Assembly: GCA_001584585.1 (NCBI GenBank)
Contig: LSYV01000002.1
Span: forward strand, 848,419-912,418
Direction: 5' to 3'
Source of the DNA: Gonium pectorale
Lineage: Eukaryota > Chlorophyta > Chlorophyceae > Chlamydomonadales > Volvocaceae
DNA: 64,000 nucleotides
Shown here: one piece after another, positions 20,411-33,117 of the stretch
Numbering within the stretch: the first letter of the stretch is position 1
Layout of the letters: each line of letters begins with the position of its first letter
Notes under the pieces: generated by a model
What the model saw: only the letters and a program-made list of their open reading frames with translations
What the model was told of the DNA's origin: nothing
Database searches by the model: none
Program-made: the position numbers and the translations under genes

Positions 20411-21697
20411 TCAGTTGTGGCAGTTGTGGTGGTACACGGTAGCCGCGCCGTCGACAGGGCTTGACGCTGGAGGCAACTCAGGAAGCGCCGAACATCGTCG
20501 ACGCCGGCTAAGTTGGAGAGTAGGAGGCGCAGAGAAGCGCTGGGCTGAGGTGACCTCTTGACGGTAGAACCGGCAGTGGCGGGAGGCACTGCCGCAAGTA
20601 TCAGTGCATGCGTTCAGTCGTACGTGAAGACGGGCGGTGCTGTATGCGACGGACTCTGTGCAGGCTTCGTCGGCAATCGAGGGCTGCTCGACCCACTTGT
20701 GCCCAACCTGGGGCGTCGAGTGGCTGTACGCGAACAGCATGTGGGGGTGAGCAAGGCGCGGACCTAGCCAACCGTCATTCCTTTCAGCATCTGCGCACGT
20801 GCAGAAGTGAGGGTATGTGGAAGCAGCATACAAAAACACTCTCTTCTTAACCTGAGCGCCGATAGACGACTCGAGCGTGTAGAGTGTTGGCCTCTGGATT
20901 TCTGGCGCGGCAATCCTATTAACATGTAGGTTGACAGCGAACACAAAACTAAATCTAATCAAGAATCGGTGTCACTCGGTGTCTCGGAATGACGGGCTCG
21001 CATCCACGCGTGTCCAACCTTGGATAGGTGATGTACTCTATTTCCACCGCTTCGCACGCCATTGAAACGTGAGTTCCGTGGATTATGCACGTTGCTTTGA
21101 TATGTGTTCTGGCAGACGTGCATGGGGCGCGCGAGCATCAGTCAAGTCTTAGCAACCAGCTCGCAATGAATTCAAGTTTGCCATGTATGTATGCTGGAAC
21201 CGACGCCCCTGTCTACCGCTGTCCGGTTTGTCACTGCGACGCGGTCACTGCGGTAATGCCACTTAGTATAAAACGTGCCAAGGCAAACACCGTTGTACAT
21301 GTGTCGTGGCGAGAAACATCAGCTTGTCCCACTGCCGTTCCGTATGAGGCGTAACGCTTTGATGCAGCCGCGTTGCTCAAGGCTTTAGGATGCACCCTGA
21401 AGGGTTAGGAGCTCAACCCTTCCAATGACACCATGAAACCTAATGTTAGGGAACCTGCTGTACCGAGCCGCGCGACGCAGACGCGTATTCTTGCGCCGCC
21501 TACCGGGCAACAACTTTTTAGTCGACATACTTAGTAGGCATAGAATGCTAGCCTCTGCTTTGCACTGCTGATGATTGTCCATCTTGGGACTCGTCTGCCT
21601 ATTTTGAGAGTTTCCTTCGCCTTCTGAGACACGGTTGAGCAAATAGACATTTGTGTGGCTTATGTGCTGAGAGGCAGCAGAAAGCCGGAAAGCAGCG
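20411..21697. other. Upstream region of the SBP-domain gene
   Basis: No separate gene is recognisable. The last several hundred bases should contain the promoter and 5' UTR of the plus-strand SBP gene that starts at 21698. I could not identify a TATA box or other defined site. Confidence 0.4.
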
Positions 21698-24600
21698 ATG
21701 AAAGCCGCTGGCCCTGAAGAGGCTGAGTGGTCCCCACAAGATGTTGCTTGGGATGGGCTCATGCTCACCGCCCAGAGCAATGCCGGTGGTGAGGACCCCT
21801 TTTGCGAACTTCTCGCCTGGTCGACCGAGTGGGCCGAACGCCTCGCGCCCTCCCTGCGCAGGCACGGAAACGATTCCTACCATTGATAGGTACTACGTGA
21901 AGGGCCGTGGAGCGTCAAGCGCGGGCTCCTCCACCGTGTTAACGGCGCATCTCTGTCGGGTGCGTCTTACGCCAGGCCGCCCGGTGAACGGAATCCCAGC
22001 GCAGCGGCCACTTAACAAATCCTTTATTCGCTGCGCAGGTCCCGGGCTGCAACTCGGACCTCACGCGCGACCTCGCGTATTTCAGGTGCGGCGCCCGTTC
22101 TATTAGTTCACTGTTTTTTAGCAATAGGACTGTCCAAAGCATGTAGGCGTGGGGCAGCGCACGTTGACCTCCCGGAGCCCGTTCCGGGTTTCATTTTCGT
22201 GCCTGTCGCCTACTTACGTGCGCGCAGGAAGTACCGCATATGCCGGGAGCATCTCAAGTCGCCGGTATGTTTTCAGCGCTGCACGGAGGCGGAGGGACGG
22301 AGCCGCGCAGTAGTGCAACCCAACCCCTCGTAGGCCCCCGCAGCCCCCGTTGCGGTGCTTTACCTAGATGCTCGGTCCGCACATCTGCGTAGAGATGCGT
22401 ATGGCCAACTGCAGACCTAACTGGAGCTAAGATTCAGTGCTCTACAGCTGTGACCGGTGTTCGTGATGTGCAGGTCCTTGTTGTAGAGGGTGTCCCGAGC
22501 CGCTTCTGCCAGCAATGCTCCAGGTGAAGATGTACCTGTCATGGCAACGGGAGGTGCACCGAGGTTGTGATCTTCTCACGGACAGGACGGGGGTTGTCCT
22601 TGTCCGTGCGCTCCGTCGTAACCCACCCCGTCTTCCCCCGTTTCTCCGTGCTGCGCTTTGCGAGCCTCTTTACTGAAAACGCCCCAATTTCCGCTATCCC
22701 ATTCCTCCCGCGACTGCAGATTCCACAATGTGAGCGAGTTCGACGGCCCACAAAGGTGAGGTGCCTGTCACATAGGGGTTGTGGCTTACCTCTGAACATC
22801 ATCGCCTCCGCTGCGTGGCGCGCTCGGCACGATGCGCTCCGAACACTCTCGCGTGGCGTCCCGCTTCCCAACCTTACAGGACATGCCGTGTCATGCTTGA
22901 GCGGCTGCGACTCAAGCGCAGCTCGGGCAAGGCCAGCGGCGGCAGCGGCCGGAGCCGGGATACGCGCAACGCCGACGCCACGCACCGCGCCTCCTCCTCA
23001 CGCTCCAACTCAAAGGAGACCGAGGTGCGTCTCCTCAGCCGTGCGACTCGCGCTCATTTTCCGCGTTTGCGGCAGCTTACCGTACACCCTGTACGCCTTG
23101 CGCAGCACTCGCTGCCGCGTCCGCATGCGCCCTGACGGCACCCTTGTCCTCTCCTCGCGTGTCCCCCAACACCAGGACAAGGCCACTGGGGCCGAGCCCT
23201 CGCGTGGCCTCGGCCCCAGCCTCAGCGGCGAGGGCGCCGACTCAGAGCCTGCCAAAGGCGGCCGCGCCCACGGCGGCAGCGTCAGCAGCATCGCCGCCCT
23301 GGGGACCGGGCAGCTGGCGCCATGGCTCATGCTCGACGGGTTGGGCGGCCTGGGCCAGCTGCCGGGCGCTGGGCTGCTGGCGGGAGGCGGCAATGACGAC
23401 CAGCTGGAGGGCTCTCTGCAACTGCTGCGCGCCCAGAACGCGGCGCTGCTGCCGGCGCTGGGCCGGCGCGACGCCGGTGTCGGCACGGCGCTTGATGTGC
23501 GCACGGCGGCTGGCGCCCTGGGGCGCCAGATGAGCCGCGAGATGGCGCGCGTCGGCGGCTCGGATGAGGCCGGGCTGCTGCCAGTGCCGCTTTTCCGCGA
23601 TGCGCCCTACGGCCACGCCGGTGCCGGCATGGGCGGGCAGGGCGGGCTGATGGCGGGTGCCAGCATGAACGATATGCTGCAGCGCCGCCTGGAGCAGATG
23701 GGAGCCCGCGGCGTTGCGGGCGCCTTTGGCTCCCCCATGCATCAGGGCGACAGCGCCATGCACGGCAGCCCTGGGGCGACCGAGGCCGGCGGCGTAGGCA
23801 GCAGCAGGGCGGGGGGACCCGGCGTCCGGCTGGCCGATGATCACGACCTGGAGCAGCAGATCCGCGCAATATACAGAGAGGTAGGCGCTTGGATGGAACC
23901 TCATACCGGTTGGCACATGCCGGCCGTCTGGTGGTTGCTGACACCTTGGGACCGCTGCTGGTTGGCTTGTGCCATGAAGCGCTCATGACGACGCATGGCT
24001 CGCCCCCTCGTCACCCCACGTGTTCCCCCTTGTACAGATGGACATGAGCGAGATGCCCAACCAGCAAAACCTCCTGCTGCAGTCGCTGCAGCAGCAGCAG
24101 CACCCGGCCGCCCTGGCGAGTGGCCGCGTGCTGTCCGGCAACAACCCGCACCTGCTGCAGTCCACAGTCAACGGGGGCGCCCTGCCCGGCCGCGGTCAGA
24201 TGCAGGAGCCGCACGGCGTCTCCATGCGGACGTTGTTCCCGCGCGGGCCGCAGATGCAGCCCGGCCAGGGTCTGCTCAAGGCCGGAAGCTTCGGCTCCGA
24301 CACCCGCTCGGCCCCGGCCCCGGGCTCCCACCTGCCCGGGACCCAGTACATGGACCTCCTGGGTCTCCTGCCCCAGCACTCCCAGCCGATGGAGACCACC
24401 CTGGACGTCGACATGCAGATGGCGCCACAGGACCCTGCCGCCATGGCGGCTTCATACAACCACTCGGCTCGCGCCTGCGCGTGGCAGGAGCCGGGTCAGA
24501 TGGGCGGCGGTAGCATGCGCGTACTGCGATTGACGCCGAACCAGCAGCACCACCAGCAGCAGCCGAACCTCCCAATGGAGGCCTACGTCGGCGGCAACAG

Positions 24601-27600
24601 CATGGGCTTCGGCACCATGCAGGGCAACTTTGGTGGCGCTGCCGCCGGCGGCGGCGCGGCGCACGACGGCAGCCGCGTCGGCGGCGCCGCCCGCGTCAGC
24701 AACGATAACAGCATGGGGTCGCTGGGTGCTCGCTCCATGGACACGCGCGGCAGCGAGGACATGGCGATGCCGCAGAGCGGCGGCCGCGGCATGGCCATGG
24801 GCATGGCATCAATCCCCGAGGCGGGCGACGGCTTTAACCTGCACGAGTGGTGCAGCCCCGAGGACGTGGACGCGGCGCTGGACCACCTGATGGAGGAGGC
24901 GGGCTCCGGAGCCGTATATCAGACCGGAAACGATGTAGGTTTTGGGCATCCGGGTACGGGTGCAAGCAACGGAAGCAGCCGCAGCTCGGCATGCGGGCGT
25001 ATGTTCGCAGGCAGGCTTACCTCGCGCAGAGTGCGCGAAAACGTGCAAATTGGCCGGTAACGGCTGTGCCTACCCTGCCTGACCGCGTCACTGGCCAGCG
25101 GACCCCTCAGCGAAACCTTACCGCTTGTCGTAATGCCATATCTGATGGCCCCCGTCGGCCCGTCCGCCTGCCCGCTCCACGCCGCCCGCAGGCCCCGGCC
25201 CTGGAGCGCATCAGCTTCAAGCTGCACAACGTGCACCCGCGCGAGCTGCCGCGCGGCCTGCTGCCCGCCGTCAGCAGCTGGCTGGCGGGCGCGCCGGGTG
25301 AGGTGGTGCAGGGCTCCATCCGCCCCGGCTGCACGCACCTCATCATCGACGTCTACCTGCCGGGCAAGAAGCGCCGGGAGTCGTTCGAGGGGTACAGCGA
25401 ATCTGGCGCGGCCCCGGAGGGCGCGCCGTTTGGAGCTCACTCCAGCAGCGTTTCCTTTGGGGACGTGGCCGCCGCTGCCAGCGGCGGCAGCGCAGCGGCG
25501 TCAGTGCCGGGCGAGGCCTGCCCGCCCTCGCCGCCGCTGAAGGCCACCGTCGCCGCAACCGCTGGCAGTGGCGGCGGGCGCGTGCTGGAGCGCCTCCTGG
25601 CTGCAGAGAACGGCCTGGTGGCGAGCCTGGACGCCGCCATTGCGGCCGTGGGTGCAGAGGCAATGGGCCGGTCGGCCGGTGGCGTGTCGGCTCAGGGCGT
25701 GGACGCCAAGGGCGTGGAGGGCGGCGGCGTGGCGCAGCGGCTGGGCCAGTTTGTGGTGCACGGGGGCAACACGCGCACTGCGATGAGCACCTTCAAGCGC
25801 ATCCTGGGGCCGCGCGCGGTGCAATCCATGACGGTGTCCGTCGGCCACCAGGTGCGCGGGGTGCGCGAGCTGCACCGTTCTCCCGTCTCCCATATGTGTT
25901 GAGCTATCGTCGGTACCGGTACCGTACTGCCGCGCCTTATCCGAAGGCCGAGCGCTACCCCCGAGCGCCTTTCCCCCTCGCGCGTTGCACGCAGACGCTG
26001 ACCTTCTCGCCGGAGACGGGGCCGCGCCACGTGGCGGACGTCCGAGGCACCCTGGCCGGCCTACAGGCGCCGCTGCTCCTGTCCGTGTCACCGCTGGCCG
26101 TCGTGGCAGGTACATGCTGCCGTACCTGCCGCCATTCCGCATGGCTTGGCAAGCGGTAGCACCCTACTCTATGCTCCGTGCGTGAGCCCCGTACCGACAT
26201 GCGCTTCACCTCACTGCGCTCTCGCCTCTTCGCACGTCCCTCGCCCCCTGTTGCTGCTCCCGTCCCGTGACGGCACGTGTGCGTTTCCGACGCTGCGACG
26301 CTGACAACCGGCGCTGTCTGCCCGCTGTGGACGGTTTGTGTTGTTTGCAGGTGCCGAGAGCAAGCTCGTAGTGCGCGGCTCGCACATCAGCCGCCCTGGC
26401 AGCCGCCCGCACGTGCGCTGCCGCGGCAGCCACGTGCCGTGCGAGCTGCTGGAGGCGCCAGGCGGCGCGCCGCGCAAGCTTCGGCCGTTCGCCATCGCGG
26501 AGCTGTCGGCGCTGGTGGAGGAGTCGACGCTTCCGGGCAGCCACCGCGCCGAGGCGGCTGCCGACTGCACGGTGGGCCCCGTGCTTGGCGGTGATGACGA
26601 GTCATCACAACCTCCCTCACGGCCCTTATGGACACACACTGTTCACTGGAGCCCGAAGCATCTGCATGCATACATGCGTCTTGTGCACGCTGCTCCTAAA
26701 TGTCACTTGGCAATGTTTGGCGTCCGTCCGGCATCCTACCCTGTTCTTCAGATGGCCGAGGTGAGCATGACGGCCCCGGAGTCTGGCCTGCTGGCGCTGG
26801 AGTGGGAGACGGAGCGACCGGTGGGCGAGCAGGGTCTGAGCGAGTGGCTGCCGCTCATCGCGGTGCCCGACCAGCAGATGGCCATGGAGATCAACCGCCT
26901 AGCGACCGCCAACGAGCGCATCTGCAGGAGGTACGTGCGTGCGGCGTCGACACGGAAGCCCCCGTGTGACTCCTGCAATACATGCACAACTGGGCGGTCC
27001 CCACTGACTTGTGCGCTCGCTGACACTCGCGAAACACTTCGGATGCCGTATGCAAAAGTTCCTCGGATGCCGGCCTTGTCGTGAAGCAGGGGCCCGTGGG
27101 CATCCCTTTCTCGGTCCTCTGACCGCCCGCTCGCCCCCTGCCCGCAGGCTGCGGCCGTTCCTGTGCGATTTCGGCCTGGTGCTGGACTTCGTGACCCGCG
27201 TGCAGCAGCAGGTGCTGCTGCCCGTGCAGATACCCGCCGACGTGGGCGCCCCCGGAGAGGACGGCGCGGACGGCCCCTCCAGTCAGGACGCACGCACGGA
27301 CAACGTGGACCAGTTCGAGAGCTACGGACCCGCGGGTCGCGGCGTGAGCGGCGGCGGTGAGTGCTGCGCCTTGCCGTGCCGTGCCGCGCGGGCTCTCCGT
27401 GGCCTGTAATGTGCGGGTGGGGGGGGTGCTGGGTAGGCCCGCGCGGCGGTAGCTGGTCAGCCATGTGGACCGCGGGCCATGATGTGGCCCTGACTCCCTG
27501 ACCTGGCTTGAGATGGTCGCCTGCTGCTGCTCCGTGGCCCGCTGAGTGCCGCCCTGGTCTCCTCCTTTTTGCACATGTCATGTTCCACAGGTGGCTCCAC

Positions 27601-29988
27601 CTCCGTCAGCGGTTCGCACGAGCCGACCGACTCCCTGGACGACATGATGCGCCGGCCGCGCCTGTCCAAGAAGCACCTCAACCGCGTGGCCGCCCTGGTG
27701 CCGCAGCTGATTGCCTTCGCGGTGAGCGCGCCTCTGCAGCCGGTGTCGGCCCGTGTGGATGGGTCGCAGTAGGGACGAATGGCGCCCGCATGGAGCAAGG
27801 CTGCAGCGCCTTTCGCTGCGTCTGCGCTGTGCAGAGGGGTGGCAGCCCGCATCCGGACACATCCAGACCGTCGGTATCTCCCGCATCCCGACATTGCTGC
27901 TTTGCATATCATACACCTCGGATTGGATGCCCATGCGTTCGCGCGCGGCCCTGCCTGGACTGGAAACTGCTGCTGAATCCCAGCCCGCTCCCATCTCTCA
28001 ACTTCTGTCCTCATACTGCCACTCTGTACGCACGCAGGCTGACAGCGGTCTGCCCAGCGTCATGTCGTGGCTGCTGGATTTCATGCTCGAGTACGTCACC
28101 TTCGGAGACCTGCCCGCCGTCTTCCAGGCCGTCGAGGACGTGGGCGGACCCACGGGGCTGCCGCTCCTGCACCGCGCCGTGCGCTCCGGCAACCCGCGCT
28201 GTGTGCGCGTCCTGAACGTCTTCGCCACCGCGCACGGCATGACGTGCAACTTCGCGCAAGCAGCGGGTAGGCGGGTAGTAGTGGGTAGGGCGGGCGGGCG
28301 GCAGTCGGGTTGGCCATCGGCGTGCCATCGAGGTACCGTAGCTTTGGGCGATTGCTGATCGCGTCCAGCAACGCCCCGCCGTGACGTCGTGCAGCGATTG
28401 CCGCCCGTGCGGGTTTCCACGTTGGTGCACCATTCCACGGGTCCAGCGCAACGAGCAAGCCGATGTCGCGCTGCCGGCACCCATGCCCACGTCCACGCTT
28501 CTCGCTTCCCCTCCGCTCTGCCCCCTCTGCAGGCCCCTTCCTGATCACGCCGCTGCACCTGGCGGCGCTGCAGCCCATGAACACCATGATGCTGCAGGCC
28601 TGCCACTCGGCCGGACCCGACATCGCGCAGCTCTGGCACACAATCACCGACGCCGCCGGCCGCACGCCTGCCGCCTACATCCAGCGCCAGGTAACGCAGC
28701 TGACCGGGTTGCTTGCCTTGCCGCGCGGTGTCTCAGATGCAGTGCTTCACGCTACGTGCTGTGCGGCAAACGCTGGAACGTATGTCTGTGTGTTGAAAAG
28801 GAAAACGCATGTACGCTGGAACGTATGTATGTGTGTATGTGTGTATGCGGAGGTTGTGCACACGTAAGGGGCCTGGCTGATCCCAGCAAGGATTCCAGCT
28901 CTCCCTCACGCCATTCTGCCGCCCCCACCGTACGCTCACGGCACTCACTCTGCGCGCCTCCCCTCCCTCCCCGTCGACGGGTGCAAGCTCTTGAATGCTA
29001 GCTTCCCATCCAACCTATGGCGCCCTTCCCTCAGGTGTCACGGTCGCTTCACGCCGGCATCGGCGGCGGCGGCGACATGCAGGACGGCTGCGCCAACACG
29101 AGCGCCCTCAGCTCCAACACCTCCTGCTCCACCACCGCCTACCGCTCCTGGGGCAGCGACGATCCCATACCGGAGGTCGCCAACGTGGCCAACATCTCGC
29201 TCGACGGCATGACCCTGCGCGCGCCCTCCCCGGGCGCCGCCAGCCCGCTGCCCGAGCCGGCCAGCGGCAGCAGGGAGACGGGCCAGCCGCAGGCGCAGGC
29301 GGCCCCGCAGCAGCCGCAGCGCCCTCCCCTGCGGCGCCAGGACAGTGCGGAGGATTTTCGGGAGCGCCGGGCGCCGCGTGACCGCCGTGCCCGGCGCGAA
29401 ACCGACGACAACGTGACGGAGACGGCGGTCGGTGTGGCGCGGGCCCAGCAGGGGCCTGCGGCGGAGGTGGCGGTGATGGAGGAATGCAGCGATGTGAACC
29501 ATCACTTCCTCTCGCGTGGCGACGACAGTGTCCCGGCCTCCCTGCCGACGCATTCTGCGTTCGCTTCCGCCTCCGCAGAGGCCGCCGCCCCGTCGCGGGG
29601 GCAGGTCGTGGACCAGCCGTTGAATGCGGGAGGGGACGCAGGCGAGGACGAGCGCCTGCCGCTCCGCAAGCGGCTGCAACGCGCGGCGAGCTGCGGCAGC
29701 CTGGCCTCTGTCGAGTACGAGTCGGTCAACGACGATGCGGAGGCGGTGGAGGAGGTGGTCGAGGTAGTGAAGGTACTGCCGGTGCTGGAGGTTGCTGCGG
29801 CCCCTGCTGGTGCGTTGCCGCGTGTGCTGTTCAGCAGCGCAGCTGTGATGGTCGCGCTGGCGGTGGCCTTGGGGGCGCTGTCTGGCAAGGTTGGCAACGG
29901 GGCGGTCATGGGCACGATCTGCTGGGCGATGGTGGCGGCGGCCGCGGCGGTGGCGCTACCCTTCGCGGCATCGCGGCGCTGCTGCTAA
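21698..29988 (+). CDS. Long-type SBP-domain transcription factor with ankyrin repeats (CRR1/SPL1/SPL7-like)
   Basis: The 18 exons are 21698-21788, 21862-21959, 22039-22085, 22228-22264, 22474-22523, 22720-22755, 22880-23024, 23176-23880, 24038-24934, 25192-25851, 25995-26109, 26351-26571, 26752-26930, 27148-27356, 27591-27721, 28038-28266, 28533-28690 and 29035-29988. All junctions keep phase and give about 1653 aa. The N-terminus EWSPQDVAWDG resembles plant SPL1. The SBP domain (residues about 62-133) has both zinc sites: LCRVPGC...YRICREH and RFCQQCSRFH...RTC. It is followed by a Gln/Met/Gly-rich linker (404-702), the long-clade segment ERISFKLHNVHP...SIRPGCTHLIIDVYLPG (from about 706), ankyrin repeats (LLHRAVRSGN, ITPLHLAAL) and a C-terminal hydrophobic segment ending RRCC. 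SBP domains bind GTAC cores. C. reinhardtii CRR1, the copper regulator, has the same layout but a Cys-rich tail that is absent here, so orthology is open. Exon 3's start may be off by one base; the exon 9 and 12 ends have alternatives. Confidence 0.88.
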
Positions 29989-31004
29989 AGTGGACGGGGT
30001 CGATGTCGGTACTCTTCGCCAGTATGACGACCAAAGGAGAGAGGCGTAATTAATGCTTGCAAGAAAAGAAGTCTTGCCAGGGGAGTGGTGGTCTGAGGAG
30101 GAAGCTTGAATTTGTTGCTTGGGCGCTGCATGGTTGCTGGTTGGGGTGGGGTGATTGCTGGCTGAGATGTCAGGCCTTCAGCTTGGCATGGGGAGCATAA
30201 AGCAGGTTTACAATGCTAGTGGCGGGGTGACTGGCGGTGTGACACAACGCGAACTCGAGGAAACATACCACATTCGGATACTTGGATGCTATTGCATGAC
30301 AACGCTGGGTTGCGGGTTAGCAAACAGGGATTCATGACTGTCGGGATTCTGGCCACTGGCTCTAGTCGGTAGCTTGTTTCCCCATGCCGGGTCGCCAGTC
30401 TACCGGCTGCCCTAGTAGGCCTCGGGTACCTGCGAGGGTGCATGTGTCGGCATAGGGGTGCGGGCTCAGGGCCGCTTGTGACCTTCAAATTCAAATCACA
30501 GCGGCAAGCTGGCCGTCCTTTGTGGGCAGCTGTTTGATGGGCGCGCGTGTTGCGTGCGTCCTAGTGCCTCCCGGGAGCGCCTGCCCTCGAGGCATGCGGA
30601 CCCAAAAATTGGCGGCGTACGGCTCCCGTTTCCCGGCCTTTCCGCGACCAGCGGGACTGTTCTGGTGGCATGTTCCGGCATGGCGCTGCTTGTTGGCGCG
30701 CCGGTCGGGCGTCACTTTTCTTCGCCGAGACGCGAAGCATCTGGGGCGCCCTTCGATGCCACTGATCCCGTCCACTGCACTCATATTGGGATCTCCCTCC
30801 TTTCTTGTCTATGCCACGTCCATGCCACGTGTGGTTGATGACGTGTCCCCGAGATTCATTCTAGCGCGTCCGCCCACGGACGCGGTCCTCGCGGCGCAGC
30901 TGCAGCCTGCGACCCACGGCCTGATTGTGGGAATGAATGCTCTTGCTTCGTCTGCTTTGTCGTGGATTCGCTCGATTTCACGTGCAGTTCCTTGGGCTCG
31001 ATGG
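29989..31004. other. 3' flank of the SBP gene, no further gene seen
   Basis: The 3' UTR of the SBP gene must lie here. I find no TGTAA polyadenylation signal in the first 500 bp. Open frames between 30520 and 31030 have no recognisable motif and lack splice support. Confidence 0.4.
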
Positions 31005-31068
31005 CCTCCCTTTGGTTGCCAGGTCGGTTGATGTGCCCTCCCTCTGGTTGCCAGGTCGGTTGATGTGC
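31005..31068. repeat. 32-bp tandem duplication
   Basis: The 32-bp unit cctccctttggttgccaggt with cggttgatgtgc occurs at 31005-31036 and again, with one t-to-c change, at 31037-31068. It lies in noncoding sequence. Confidence 0.88.
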
Positions 31069-33117
31069 CTGCAGTTTGGTGAGGTTGCGCGAGCTGCTGC
31101 GCGTATTTTTGCTCTGGGAGGTCCTGGCCATGGGCTTGGGTGAGCTGAATCTGAGGGCTTGAGTTGTGAAGCTTGGGTAGAGCCGGTCCGTTGGCCGTTT
31201 TCGATGTGTCGTACCGCTGGACCTGGTGCAGTACATGGCCGCGCACGCGCGAGCGAGCGAGCTGGGCAGTCGGTCCTTTGCCACGGAGATGCGGTTTGGT
31301 GCATCCACAAAGTTTCTCTGCACTAATAGCCTTTGCTAGTGAAGATCTACGACCAACGATTATCGGTATCACTCTCTTCCACTCCCAGATCATGTCCAGC
31401 CGTCTCTCTTGCGGACCTGTTGAGGACGCGCTCGTTGGGCTATCTATCGTTTTCATCCCTAATCAGTTGCCCGTGCCAACAGGGGCCGACCCCCGCGGTT
31501 TCTGAGCGCTGGCTCGTTGGTTTTGCCTCCATTGGTAGTTGGGCAGGGTTTGGGTTACATTTTATGGCGGTGTTGGGTGTGTGCCCTCCCGATGGCAGGC
31601 CCTCTGGACGTCTTTTTGGTTCTGGGCTGCGCATGGCCCTCTACCGTAGAAACGGTGGACAGGTGCAATGGCGGAGCAGGGCCGTTACATGGTGCAGCGC
31701 GTTACCTGTGCCGCCCTGCGGCTAGGGTAGTTCGCATGTAATGGTTTGTCCGCCACGCTGTCCACGCATCGCAAACAAGCGCGTACGTGACTCAGATGCG
31801 TTGCCTGGGCGCGCACGAGGGGGCAGGCGTAACAGCGCAGCAACATGGCATCAACCGGGTACCATTAGTACAAAATTTCCGTACGAACGGCTGGCATACG
31901 GCCAAGGAGAGTCACAGGCAGCGAGCTTTTGAATCGCAAGGGTTAGGGTCTGCACAAGTGCGCATCCTGCGAGGAGCGCTGTCACACCTAACGTCAAAAC
32001 TGCTGGCGCCGTCTAGCGCCACGTGCGTGGATGATGCTATACAGTCAGGCGGTTACAAAACTGCGTCGCATGATACCCAGGACGCAACCAACATGGCATG
32101 TTATGCAGGGTTTAATCGCGCCAGGCATCACATGCACAGGAGTCACGGGCGGTGCATGGCGTACGAAGGCGCATCAAGCTGCGTCCGAAGGAACTGCGGG
32201 AGAGCGCAAGCAAGGAGAGGTAACCATAACAGGCAAACGCAGAGACACATGCAAAAATGCATAGCAGACCAGGTCGGAGGAGGAGAAAACATTCTTGAGC
32301 TAGTCCATGTCGCACAGCCGTACAGCAGCTGCAGTACCCTTTATGAGCGACGCGCATGCCCACGTGCGCAGCCCCCACTGTCGGCAAACACGCAATAGGC
32401 ATTCCACTCAGAGCTTCCGCAAGCATAATCTTCTAGAAGCGCTCCTGCTCTGCAAACACCGAAGCAGCTCCAGGCTCGTGCAGCCGCGCGCTCGTGTCAA
32501 AGAGGGTAATAGCGCTCTCGGATCACAAAAGCCTATCCTGCCACACATCTCCGTACGGGGCCCAAAAGAGCAACCAAGAAGCAAGCTGGCAAGCAGCGCT
32601 CACATACGAGGGGGGGCTGCATGGAGTCGCACAGGTGCTACTGCTGACGCTGTAGCATCGCAAGCTGAACATGGTTGAGCCGTACAGCAAACCCACGCTC
32701 GCTGTACACATATCGGCGCGAGCCGAGCGGGAACGCAGCTGCAGATCGCGACACAGCGCGCAGCCGACGGCATGCACACCGGAAGCCCATGCACCCTTGC
32801 TCCACTAGCACGCCGTCCGCTCCTCACGTTGGCTCAGCACGCCGGTGCACACAGCACCAGTGCAGTTACGGTAATATACAAGTCCCACATCTCTCCCTCC
32901 CGCCTCCTTTCCAGTACCGACACGAGCCAGCATACGCACAACGCACACAAAGTGTACGGCTGGACATGGAAAAGTTGTAGAGAAGACAGCATGGAGACAA
33001 ACCCCCGGCCTCGGATCCGCAATCGGGACTGCGGAAAGGAGGCTCTGCGTTGCCCTACAGGCGCTACAACGCCCCGGGGAGCTGCATCGGGACCCTTACG
33101 GGCACGACAATGCACCT
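31069..33117. other. Intergenic, 3' flank of the PAQR-like gene
   Basis: No gene can be supported on either strand. Long open frames (for example 31787-32398 plus, 30809-31456 minus) have arbitrary composition and no family motif. The right end should hold the 3' UTR of the minus-strand PAQR-like gene. Confidence 0.4.

Noticed and set aside
30522..31456. Open frames of 169 and 215 codons on opposite strands
   Set aside because: No recognisable motif, arbitrary composition, no supporting splice pattern, and they contain the 32-bp duplication.
31787..32398. 203-codon plus-strand open frame
   Set aside because: Composition looks like translated noncoding DNA (many Arg, His, Cys, Ser) and no family is recognisable.
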